Source of the DNA: an uncultured Clostridia bacterium
Lineage (GTDB): Bacteria; Bacillota; Clostridia; RGIG6154
DNA: 12,985 nucleotides
NCBI GenBank assembly: GCA_934457515.1
Contig: CAKSHV010000009.1
Span: 1 to 12,985, forward strand
Reading direction: 5' to 3'
Shown: piece by piece, positions 7,801 through 12,985 of the stretch
Numbering within the stretch: position 1 is the first letter of the stretch
Layout of the letters: each line of letters starts with the position of its first letter
The notes under the pieces: model-generated
What the model was told of the DNA's origin: nothing
Databases searched by the model: none
Seen by the model: the letters and a program-made list of their open reading frames with translations, nothing else
Translations under genes and position numbers: made by a program

Positions 7801-8358
7801 ATTCACCTTTTCCTGCTCTTTAATTCCGTGGTTTTGCAGCTCTAAAAAGAAATTATTTTTGCCGAAAATATCGACAAATTCAAGCGCTTCTTTTTTTGCG
7901 CCCTCATAATCGTCTGCCAAAAGATGCCGCGGAATGTCGCCGGCAAGACAGGCGGAAAGTGCAATAATGCCTTTGGCATATTTTTTTAAGCACGCCTTGT
8001 CGACGCGCGGTTTATAGTAAAATCCGTGCACAAATCCCTCGGACACGATTTTCATTAAATTATGATATCCCTCGTCCGTTTCGGCAAGTAGCACCAAATG
8101 CCCGTACCGATTCTCGTCGGTGACGGTCTTTTCATACATAGAGCCGATTGCAGTGTATACCTCGCACCCGATAATCGGCTTTATGCCTTTAGACAGGGCG
8201 TATTTATAAAAATCCGCAATGGCAAACATCACACCGTGGTCGGTTACGGCAACGGCGGTCTGCCCCATTTCTTTTGCGCGGTCAACCAGCTCGGTCACGC
8301 GGCATGCGCCGTCTAACAAACTGTATTCCGAGTGCACATGCAAATGAACAAAACTCAT
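4876..8358 (-). CDS. dnaE: DNA polymerase III alpha subunit, DnaE type
   Basis: Replicative C-family DNA polymerase of 1160 residues. It has an N-terminal PHP domain (about 1-275), the polymerase core with GPGRGSAAGS (353-362), the Asp cluster PDIDMDF (394-400) and KIDFLGL with Asp547, and fingers with LYRPGPMDSIP (624-634) and YQEQVMQI. Then come a helix-hairpin-helix region (about 815-885), a sliding-clamp motif QISFF (908-912), an OB fold (about 985-1070) and a small C-terminal domain. There is no DnaQ-like exonuclease insertion, so it is not PolC. The nine PHP metal residues seem complete: His7, His9, Asp16, His41, Glu66, His87, Cys137, Asp205, His207. In Bacillota a separate PolC usually does bulk synthesis and DnaE extends primers. 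AGGAGG eight bases before ATG lies inside the whiA coding end, and the genes share ATGA. Confidence 0.97.
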   Translation of the reverse strand: MSFVHLHVHSEYSLLDGACRVTELVDRAKEMGQTAVAVTDHGVMFAIADFYKYALSKGIKPIIGCEVYTAIGSMYEKTVTDENRYGHLVLLAETDEGYHNLMKIVSEGFVHGFYYKPRVDKACLKKYAKGIIALSACLAGDIPRHLLADDYEGAKKEALEFVDIFGKNNFFLELQNHGIKEQEKVNAYLIRLGKELNLPFVVTNDAHYLKKEDAKVQDLLMCIQMRKTVADTDRMKFETDEFYLKSEEEMRALFSSLPEAADNTVKIAERCNAKLDFSTRHLPDFPLPEGTSHAEYLRNLCMTGLKERYADYKENLPRLEYELSVIENMGFVDYFLIVWDVIRFARSQNIPVGPGRGSAAGSLVSYCLKITDIDPIRYQLLFERFLNPERVSMPDIDMDFCYIRRPEVIEYVTNKYGSDHVAQIITFGTLAARAAVRDVGRTLGMPYSAVDTVAKLIPHDLNITLDGAIAANDQLKALMRENRQVLELMELSKKIEGMPRNASTHAAGVLITGKPTMEYVPLYLNDTSVTSQYTMTRLEELGLLKIDFLGLRTLTVIDNAVRLVRKRGITLDIEHIPLDDEKVYAMLSAGETDGVFQMESSGMRRFLRDLKPASLEEIIAGISLYRPGPMDSIPTYIKNKKHPNEVTYLHPKLKEILEVTYGCIVYQEQVMQIVRSLAGFSMGGADGVRRAMSKKKTDVMNAARQDFIYGSEEKGIDGAIKRGVPEQVAAEIFGQMNDFGKYAFNKSHAAAYAVVAYRTAYLKCHYPVEFFASLMSSFKDRITKIAEYMQVCRKSGIQVRVPDVNKSYSDFSVEENCIRFGLSAIKNVGVGVISDLVAEREQNGEFKTFHDFCVRMCKFQSINKRAVEGMIKSGAFDGLDLNRAQLLLMYEDELDRASSEQKTVAAGQISFFDTETEEPALQSHIPNVEELDLTVRLAQENEFMGVYISGHPVDKFEEQLMGKTNADTLKIRESFEEQMDGRGGALSDGAYVTVAGLIENVQVKITRRNEKMAILTLSDRYGMIEVLLFSRLYQSFANVLNKGSVAVFSGRLSFREDKDVSLVCENVYSVQNAPNLARLYLKITDKNRENTKEILSVLEKNHGNTPVIFYDEQKKQSRQAPANYWVRLSNALLLNLKDYLDESEIKIVERAESTQRNRKG

Positions 8359-9284
8359 AGCCGTTTCCTCCTTTTCAGGCGCTCGGCAATGTCTGAAAGC
8401 TTCTTTAATCGGTGATTCAGTCCCGACTTGCTGATTGGTTCAGACAAAAGCTTTAAAAGCTCGGAAAGCGACGCGTCCGGGTTTTCAAGCCTTAAATAGG
8501 CAACCTCTTTTAAGCTGTCATCGAGCGATGAAATGCCGACGGTATCTTCAATAAACCGAATAGCTTCAGCCTGCTCTGCGCCCGCATTGATGCTTTTTGT
8601 GAGGTTTGCAAGTTCAAAATTCACTTTGCGGTTAATGTTATTTTTAAAATCCTTCGTAACGCGCGTTTCCTCTAAAGCAACAACCGATTTCATGGCGCCC
8701 GCATAGCCCAAAAAATCGTGAATGTAGTCCGCGCCCTTTAAGTATACCACATAGTTTGCCTTGCGCGTGATGATTTTGCCGCGGATATCGTTTTCTTCCA
8801 TCATTTTCAAAAGAGTTTTGCTTAACCGAAAATGATTGGTGGAAATCTCTAAATGATAGCGTTTTTCCGGCTCGGCGCACGAACCGCAGGTTAAAAAAGC
8901 GCCGCGAAACACGGCATGCATACAGCAAGGCTTTTCCGAAACCGAATCGGGCAGTGAAAACGCAACAAAGTTTTTCATATCGCGCGAATTTTTAACCATG
9001 CCGAACGCCTCTAAAACGCGTGGGAGTGTTTCTTCGTTTGCAATCTGCACTTCAAACAGACCGGGAGTTGCCTTGGTTATAATAACCGCTCTAAATCCGA
9101 AAACGCGATGTGTCAAGCTTGAAATCCGCTCGGCAAACGATTTGTTCTCGGTGCGGAGAACCAGGCAATTATCCCGAATGTGCGCGCCGAAGCATACAAT
9201 GGCAGAAAGCTCTGCAAAGGCACAACATGCCTTTTTGGTTTGATATGCGCAAAGCTCGTTTTTAATATCCGATGTGAAAGACAT
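8355..9284 (-). CDS. whiA: DNA-binding protein WhiA
   Basis: WhiA family protein, 309 residues, the usual length. Its N-terminal two thirds resemble a LAGLIDADG homing-endonuclease fold without nuclease function, including RGAFLTCGS (127-135) and the H-L-E-I-S stretch near 144-148. The NRKVNFELANLTKSI block (218-232) and the C-terminal helix-turn-helix (about 271-305, with SKSGLNHRLKKL) are typical. In actinobacteria WhiA is a sporulation regulator; in B. subtilis it affects cell division and chromosome segregation. The Met start has AAGGGGG six bases upstream. It overlaps dnaE by four bases. Upstream it normally follows glmR (yvcK), but here a 93-base gap with a hairpin separates it directly from rapZ. 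Confidence 0.95.
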   Translation of the reverse strand: MSFTSDIKNELCAYQTKKACCAFAELSAIVCFGAHIRDNCLVLRTENKSFAERISSLTHRVFGFRAVIITKATPGLFEVQIANEETLPRVLEAFGMVKNSRDMKNFVAFSLPDSVSEKPCCMHAVFRGAFLTCGSCAEPEKRYHLEISTNHFRLSKTLLKMMEENDIRGKIITRKANYVVYLKGADYIHDFLGYAGAMKSVVALEETRVTKDFKNNINRKVNFELANLTKSINAGAEQAEAIRFIEDTVGISSLDDSLKEVAYLRLENPDASLSELLKLLSEPISKSGLNHRLKKLSDIAERLKRRKRL

Positions 9285-9315
9285 GTTATGCCCCCTTTTC
9301 TATGCGTTCTATGTG

Positions 9316-9351
9316 AAAAACGCGCCCTATATTTTGAAAAACATAAGGCGC
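9316..9351 (-). promoter_or_regulatory. Hairpin in the rapZ-whiA gap, possible partial terminator
   Basis: On the minus strand, nine bases (9351-9343) pair with 9330-9322 (one G-U), with a 12-base loop; one base later five T follow (9320-9316). It resembles a weak intrinsic terminator or an mRNA-processing structure that could lower whiA/dnaE expression relative to upstream genes. No convincing promoter was found in this gap. The function is inferred. Confidence 0.45.
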
Positions 9352-9377
9352 AGTATTTTTGTACTGTATAAAATCGT

Positions 9378-10241
9378 CTATCTGCTGTCTTTTTCAATAT
9401 CGCGGTGATGGGTCAGCACGCGGTGATTCAGCGCCTTTAAACGCTTGCTCATCACCTCGGTTATGGTAACCGAGCGATGTTTGCCGCCCGTGCAGCCGAT
9501 TGCGATAACCAGCTGATTTTTTCCCTCTTCGCGGTAAAACGGAATCAAATATTCCAGCAAATCGGTGATTTTATCCAAAAACGTTTGTGTCTGTTCGTGG
9601 CAAAGCACGAAATCCTGCACCGGCTTGTTTAAGCCCGTCTGGTGCTTTAATTCGGTTACGTAGAAAGGATTCGGCAGAAAACGGACGTCTAAAACCAAGT
9701 CCGCATCGTTCGGGATTCCGTATTTATAACCAAAGGACATGACATCTAAAATCAAGCCGTCGTAATTGCCGCCCGCAACATATATGTTAGACAGCTCTTC
9801 GCGCAAATCGCGCGTTAACATGTTTGTGGTGTCAATAATATGGTCGGCACGCTGACGGACAGACGCCATAAGCTCGCGCTCGCGGTTAATGCCCTCAATG
9901 ATTTTTCCGTCGGGCGAAAGCGGATGCTGCCGTCTTGTTTCTTTGTAACGTTTAATCAAAACATCGTCCGACGCGTCTAAGAACAAAACCTCACAGGCAT
10001 GCTCGCCCGTCTGCATTTCGTCAAGGGTTTTGGTAAGGTCGGAAAACAGCGAACGGCTTCTGATGTCGGTTACAAGTGCAACCTTATCAATCGTTCCGCC
10101 CGCATTCATGGATATTTCAACAAATTTCGGAATTAAAATCGGCGGCATGTTGTCTATGCAGTAATAACCGAAATCCTCCAGGCATTTCATGGCACTGGAT
10201 TTTCCGGCTCCCGACATTCCCGTTACAATAACAATTCTCAT
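9378..10241 (-). CDS. rapZ: RNase adapter / nucleotide-binding protein RapZ (YvcJ)
   Basis: RapZ/YvcJ family protein of 287 residues, normal length. The P-loop GMSGAGKS (8-15) binds ATP or GTP, followed by YYCIDNMPP (26-34) and the RRQHPLSP stretch (103-110). The C-terminal domain contains SFGYKYGIPNDADLVLDVR (169-187) with FLPNP, and CTGGKHRSV (250-258). In E. coli RapZ guides RNase E to small RNAs controlling GlmS and thus amino-sugar supply. In B. subtilis the homologue hydrolyses nucleotides and influences competence; the target in Clostridia is unknown. The start codon has TGAGGCG about nine bases upstream, and this site overlaps the TGA stop of the preceding gene, so the two are probably coupled. 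The usual partner glmR does not follow. Confidence 0.95.
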   Translation of the reverse strand: MRIVIVTGMSGAGKSSAMKCLEDFGYYCIDNMPPILIPKFVEISMNAGGTIDKVALVTDIRSRSLFSDLTKTLDEMQTGEHACEVLFLDASDDVLIKRYKETRRQHPLSPDGKIIEGINRERELMASVRQRADHIIDTTNMLTRDLREELSNIYVAGGNYDGLILDVMSFGYKYGIPNDADLVLDVRFLPNPFYVTELKHQTGLNKPVQDFVLCHEQTQTFLDKITDLLEYLIPFYREEGKNQLVIAIGCTGGKHRSVTITEVMSKRLKALNHRVLTHHRDIEKDSR

Positions 10242-10252
10242 AATGTATCGCC

Positions 10253-11050
10253 TCAGTCTTTAAAAAGTTTATTCAGTACGGACAGTGATTTTTCTGCATC
10301 TCTCACGCGGTCAACCGTTCCGCCCTCTAAGCTGATTGTTCTGTCGTATCCGCCCTGCTTTAAGCGCTCGGAAAAATCCTTTAAATCGGGCGTAACTTTT
10401 GAGGGGAACATACGGTCGTCGGTGTTTGCATAATGCACGTGATATAAATTTTCATACACTTCCGGCGGAAAATCAATTGATTCGCCGTTTGCATACACGT
10501 GGAAAATGTCCGCAAGCAGTTTTACATTTTCGCGGTTTACAGCCTGAACCAGCTTTAAGCCCTCCAAAACCGTTGTAATCATGTTGCATTCCTTGCGCTG
10601 CAGCGGTTCGATTACAATGGTAATACCATAAGGGGCAGCACCGCTGCTTAAACGGTGGCACAAGTCAACAAGTTCTTCAAACGCTTTGTCGGAATCATAC
10701 CCGTCCGGCACACTTCTTGCCGTGCCCGAGCCAAAGACAAGCGTTTTAAGCCCAAGCTTTGCACAGCGCGGCATTAGCATTTTAATGTATTCGTTTTCCC
10801 ATGTAACATCGCGCTTAGGGCCAACCAAATGAATTTCACGTTTTAACATATCGCCCGGGAAAAGCAAATTGGCGCATGGCGTTAAAATACCCTTTTCCTG
10901 CTGCAGTTTTGCCACGCGGTCAACCTCTTCATCGGTCATGGTAACAACACAACCGACATTGGTTTCAATATAGTCATAGCCAAGCTTTATAATTTGCTCT
11001 GCCATATCTATTGTTTCCGAATTTACGCCCAAGCAAACACCGAATTTCAT
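10253..11050 (-). CDS. TIM-barrel sugar isomerase/epimerase-like protein
   Basis: A 265-residue member of the xylose-isomerase-like TIM barrel superfamily (AP endonuclease 2 fold) that includes D-tagatose 3-epimerase and hydroxypyruvate isomerase. The metal-site residues are visible at the strand ends: Glu148 in VIEPLQR, Asp181 and His184 in LADIFHV, His206 in YHVHYANT, and Glu242 in SLEGG. It is therefore probably an active metal-dependent isomerase or epimerase, but the substrate cannot be told. It sits between trmL and rapZ, 26 bases after trmL and 11 bases before rapZ, so it is co-transcribed with housekeeping genes; this is not a standard place for it. The ribosome binding site is modest (AAGGA about 12 bases upstream, GGTG nearer). 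AP endonuclease IV activity is unlikely, since the full set of endonuclease metal ligands is not seen. Confidence 0.85.
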   Translation of the reverse strand: MKFGVCLGVNSETIDMAEQIIKLGYDYIETNVGCVVTMTDEEVDRVAKLQQEKGILTPCANLLFPGDMLKREIHLVGPKRDVTWENEYIKMLMPRCAKLGLKTLVFGSGTARSVPDGYDSDKAFEELVDLCHRLSSGAAPYGITIVIEPLQRKECNMITTVLEGLKLVQAVNRENVKLLADIFHVYANGESIDFPPEVYENLYHVHYANTDDRMFPSKVTPDLKDFSERLKQGGYDRTISLEGGTVDRVRDAEKSLSVLNKLFKD

Positions 11051-11076
11051 AATAAAACACCATCCTTATTCGTTTT

Positions 11077-11574
11077 TTACCAATTATATTTCGTAAGTTT
11101 TCCTTCTGTTTTCAGTTCCGGGTAATCCCACTGGCGCAGCGCCTCGTAAACCGCAATCGCAACCGTGTTGGACAGGTTTAGGCTGCGCGCATCATTCTGC
11201 ATGGGAACGCGAACGCAATGCTCCTTATTTTCGTGTAAAAGTTCCTCGGGCAAACCCGCGTCTTCTCTGCCGAAGACAAGATAGCAATTGTCGGGGTATG
11301 ACACATCGGTGTGCCGATTTAAGCCCTTTGTGGTGTAATAATAGAAATGACCGCCCGCGTTTTTTTCAAAAAACTCCGCCGAGCTTTCATAGGTATGAAT
11401 TTCCATTAAGTGCCAGTAATCAAGCCCCGCCCGTTTTAATTTTTTATCTTCAATTTTAAATCCCATCGGACCGACAAGATGCAAAACCGAATTGGTTGCG
11501 GCACAGGTACGCACAATATTCCCGGTGTTTTGCGGAATCTGCGGTTCGATAAGCACAATATTTAATTTCGCCAT
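11077..11574 (-). CDS. trmL: tRNA (cytidine/uridine-34 2'-O)-methyltransferase TrmL
   Basis: SPOUT-class methyltransferase of 165 residues that uses S-adenosylmethionine to methylate the wobble ribose of tRNA-Leu isoacceptors. The family motifs are all present: IEPQIPQNTGNIVRTCAAT (9-27), LVGPMGF (33-39), RAGLDYWH (48-55), the first knot strand LVFGREDAGLP (99-109), and the C-terminal knot VRVPMQNDARSLNLSNTVAI (121-140) that binds the cofactor. It begins six bases after the yebC stop; the GGGAGGAA site is made from the last yebC codons, so translation is likely coupled. The same family has been called YibK or CspR in older annotation. Confidence 0.95.
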   Translation of the reverse strand: MAKLNIVLIEPQIPQNTGNIVRTCAATNSVLHLVGPMGFKIEDKKLKRAGLDYWHLMEIHTYESSAEFFEKNAGGHFYYYTTKGLNRHTDVSYPDNCYLVFGREDAGLPEELLHENKEHCVRVPMQNDARSLNLSNTVAIAVYEALRQWDYPELKTEGKLTKYNW

Positions 11575-11580
11575 TTGGCA

Positions 11581-12309
11581 TTATTCCTCCCAGTTGTGGG
11601 AAATGTTCTGCACATCGTCGCTGTCTTCTAACATATCAATTAACTTGTTCATGTTTTTAACCGCGTCTTCATCGGTCAGCTGAACGGTTGTCTGCGGAAC
11701 ATATTCCACCTCTGCCTCGGTGAATTTGTAGCCTTTTTGCTCCAAAGCGTCGCATATCACGCCGAATTCATCGGGTTCGGTTAAAATTTCAAAATAGCCG
11801 TCTTCTGCGGAAAAATCACTTGCGCCGGCGTCTAATGCGTCCATCATCACAGCGTCTTCTTCCAAATCGCCCTCTTCATTGTCGATAACAATAACGCCTT
11901 TTTTATCAAACATAAAACTAACGCAGCCGACCGTTCCCAGATTGCCGCCGCATTTGTCAAAGCAGTGGCGAACATCCGATGCAGTTCTGTTTCTGTTTTC
12001 GGTTAAAGCTTCAACAATTACGGCAACGCCGCTCGGACCGTAGCCTTCGTATATAATGCTTTCGTAGTTTGCACCGCCGTTATCGCCCGCCGCTTTTTTA
12101 ATGCTGCGCGCAATATTGTCGTTCGGCACATTCTGCGCCTTTGCCTTGGCAATGACATCTCTTAATTTTGCGTTTGCGTCCGGGTCGGGACCGCCTTCCT
12201 TAACAGCAACCGCGATTTCTCTGCCGAATTTGGTGAAAATTTTCGCGCGCTGGCTGTCGCTCTTCTCCTTTTTGTTTTTAATGTTGTTCCACTTGGAATG
12301 TCCTGACAT
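11581..12309 (-). CDS. yebC: YebC/PmpR family regulatory protein
   Basis: YebC family protein of 242 residues. The N-terminal signature MSGHSKWNNIKNKKEKSD is nearly invariant. It is followed by the KFGREIAVAVKEGGPDP block, NVPNDNIARSIKKA, the YEGYGPSGVAVIVEALTENRNRTASDVRH core, and a C-terminal acidic YVPQTTVQL region. Members were first described as transcriptional regulators (PmpR, YrbC); more recent work connects them to rescue of ribosomes stalled at proline-rich stretches. Both roles are family knowledge, not visible here. The start is the ATG of MSGHSKW: GGAG lies six bases upstream. An in-frame ATG four codons earlier has AAAGG directly abutting it and is rejected. It is the first gene of the operon, about 67 bases after the predicted transcript start. 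Confidence 0.95.
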   Translation of the reverse strand: MSGHSKWNNIKNKKEKSDSQRAKIFTKFGREIAVAVKEGGPDPDANAKLRDVIAKAKAQNVPNDNIARSIKKAAGDNGGANYESIIYEGYGPSGVAVIVEALTENRNRTASDVRHCFDKCGGNLGTVGCVSFMFDKKGVIVIDNEEGDLEEDAVMMDALDAGASDFSAEDGYFEILTEPDEFGVICDALEQKGYKFTEAEVEYVPQTTVQLTDEDAVKNMNKLIDMLEDSDDVQNISHNWEE

Positions 12310-12382
12310 GGTACGCTCCATCCTTTCAAATATATAGTTTAAAATGTTGTTTCGTCAGTTATTACATACATTTACAGGATAT

Positions 12383-12411
12383 ATTTTACCATATTCGAAC
12401 CGATATGGCAA
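12383..12411 (-). promoter_or_regulatory. Sigma-A-type promoter of the yebC-to-SLOG operon
   Basis: On the minus strand TTGCCA (12411-12406), a 17-base spacer and TAAAAT (12388-12383), with TATGG just before the -10. The transcript should begin near 12376. It is the only convincing minus-strand promoter found upstream of the seven genes, whose gaps are otherwise short. Confidence 0.8.
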
Positions 12412-12451
12412 CACCTTTTGAAAATATTTTTAAAAAATTTTAAAATACCTC

Positions 12452-12480
12452 TTGATTTTTTCGAAAAGATGTGGTAGAAT
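12452..12480 (+). promoter_or_regulatory. Sigma-A-type promoter of the tRNA-Arg gene
   Basis: TTGATT (12452-12457), 17 bases, then TAGAAT (12475-12480), with a TGTGG -16 element. Transcription should start near 12487, leaving a 5' leader of about 23 bases to be removed by RNase P. It is divergent from the yebC promoter, about 40 bases away. Confidence 0.8.
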
Positions 12481-12509
12481 AATTAGGCTGAAAAAAATAA
12501 GTGAAACAC

Positions 12510-12586
12510 GCGCCCGTAGCTCAGCTGGATAGAGTGCATGGCTACGAACCATGAGGTCGGGGGTTCGAATCCCTCCGGGCGTGCCA
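12510..12586 (+). tRNA. tRNA-Arg (anticodon ACG)
   Basis: The full 77-base cloverleaf can be drawn. The acceptor stem is seven pairs (12510-12516 with 12576-12582, the first being G-U), the D arm starts GCTC, and the anticodon stem CATGG/CCATG (12537-12541, 12549-12553) carries a CTACGAA loop. The anticodon ACG is at 12544-12546. The variable loop is five bases, the T stem encloses TTCGAAT, the discriminator is G and CCA is encoded. A34 is expected to be deaminated to inosine by TadA, so it would read CGU, CGC and CGA. It is a single tRNA unit with its own promoter and terminator. Confidence 0.97.
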
Positions 12587-12589
12587 AAT

Positions 12590-12627
12590 AAGAACCTCAA
12601 GGTTGATAGAAACCTTGAGGTTCTTTT
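12590..12627 (+). terminator. Intrinsic terminator of tRNA-Arg
   Basis: A perfect 14-bp inverted repeat (12591-12604 with 12611-12624, six-base loop) begins four bases after the tRNA CCA and is followed by a T-rich tract (TTTTCTTTC). It ends the tRNA transcript. Confidence 0.88.
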
Positions 12628-12985
12628 CTTTCGGTTTCAAAGAAACCTTTCGCCTGTGCGGTTTTCGGAATACATCGTGTAAAAGTGTTGCCAAGCGATA
12701 ATGTTTTTTCCTTATCGGCAGCACATTTTTTATGCCGAATTTGCCTAAAATTATCCGTTTCAATCAAAAAATGAAACCGTAAAATTTTACCCCGACCTTT
12801 CGTGTCAATTGTTTACCCTTTCGTGTCAACAGTTGGACTTTTCGTGTCAGCGTTACGGTTGTCCCCAATAGGAATTATATACCGAATTTGCTTACGCTAT
12901 ATTCTTGGGTTCAGTAATGAGATACTCATTGAGAAAAATAATATTCGCCTTTGCGATACTTGGGAGTATGCAAAAAAAGCAACCA
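12628..12985. other. Non-coding right edge with short inverted repeats
   Basis: No convincing gene is visible. Small inverted repeats occur at 12633-12638/12642-12647, 12696-12701/12712-12717 and around 12755-12761/12773-12779, and a 12-base palindrome of GTAAAA and its complement at 12779-12790. The repeat array at 12798-12849 follows. An unbroken plus-strand frame runs from 12775 to the edge without any ATG, and a short ATG frame opens at 12917. Neither has a good ribosome binding site, so neither is called as a gene. The region could be a decayed mobile-element remnant. Confidence 0.5.
12798..12849 (+). repeat. Three direct repeats of TTTCGTGTCA with 21-base period
   Basis: Identical ten-base cores lie at 12798-12807, 12819-12828 and 12840-12849, so the period is exactly 21 bases, about two turns of the helix. 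This puts all copies on the same DNA face. The first two copies share a longer match (CCTTTCGTGTCAA). On the minus strand each unit reads TGACACGAAA, beginning with TG as many transposon ends do. Multiple terminal repeats of about 20 bases are known at IS21-family ends; arm-type integrase sites, iterons or a repressor array are alternatives. No transposase, integrase or Rep gene is visible in the window. Confidence 0.85.

Noticed and set aside
9351..9366. Short inverted repeat CAGTA/TACTG upstream of whiA as an operator
   Set aside because: Five paired bases in AT-rich DNA are expected by chance, and no promoter is evident beside it.
12310..12321. ATG at 12321 as the start of yebC
   Set aside because: Its AAAGG site directly abuts the codon, while ATG 12309 has GGAG at six bases and begins the conserved MSGHSKW of the family.
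12542..12763. Minus-strand 73-codon open frame overlapping the tRNA, ending ARRDSNPRPHGS
   Set aside because: The DSNPRP-type ending is the antisense translation of the tRNA T arm, a well-known false gene. The frame also covers the tRNA terminator and has no protein-like features.
12798..12849. CRISPR array
   Set aside because: The repeated core is only ten bases with 11-base gaps and three copies; CRISPR repeats and spacers are each about 23-40 bases, and no cas gene is present.

Overview
The window looks like chromosomal DNA of an uncultured anaerobic Clostridia-type Bacillota. The reasons are Gram-positive style promoters and AGGAGG ribosome binding sites, a DnaE that shares an operon with whiA and rapZ, a tRNA gene with encoded CCA, and moderate GC with AT-rich spacers. 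All calls come from reading the sequence; no database search was run. The abrupt right edge at 12985 sits in non-coding, repeat-bearing DNA, so it may be a contig end.

Left part (1-4380). A minus-strand sodium:neurotransmitter-symporter (NSS) family transporter (93-1433) has its own terminator (45-82) and a strong promoter (1524-1552). The 434-base gap to the next gene is not empty. It holds a likely independent small RNA (about 1608-1787) with a -10 box, a 21-base-pair closing helix, an inner hairpin and a strong intrinsic terminator. After it comes a consensus promoter (1811-1839) for a plus-strand GH99-like/WbsX-family protein (1868-2971). serS follows (3049-4338) from its own promoter, with a leader too short for a T-box. 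A bidirectional terminator (4347-4379) separates it from the convergent operon.

Central operon (12309 down to 4378, minus strand). One promoter (12383-12411) appears to drive seven tightly spaced genes: yebC, trmL, a TIM-barrel sugar isomerase/epimerase-like gene, rapZ, whiA, dnaE and a YpsA-like SLOG protein. Several ribosome binding sites lie inside the 3' end of the preceding gene, and whiA/dnaE overlap by ATGA, so translation is probably coupled. The usual rapZ-glmR(yvcK)-whiA order is broken: glmR is absent and a 93-base gap with a hairpin takes its place. The operon mixes translation and tRNA modification, cell-envelope/division control and DNA replication.

Right part (12412-12985). 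A tRNA-Arg(ACG) gene has its own promoter, divergent from the operon, and a strong terminator. The rest has no convincing gene. It contains three direct repeats of TTTCGTGTCA spaced exactly 21 bases apart, resembling a decayed IS end, integrase arm sites or a protein-binding array.

No complete new defence or mobile system is visible. The best leads are the small RNA at 1608-1787, the 21-base-period repeat array beside the tRNA, and the altered rapZ-whiA junction.
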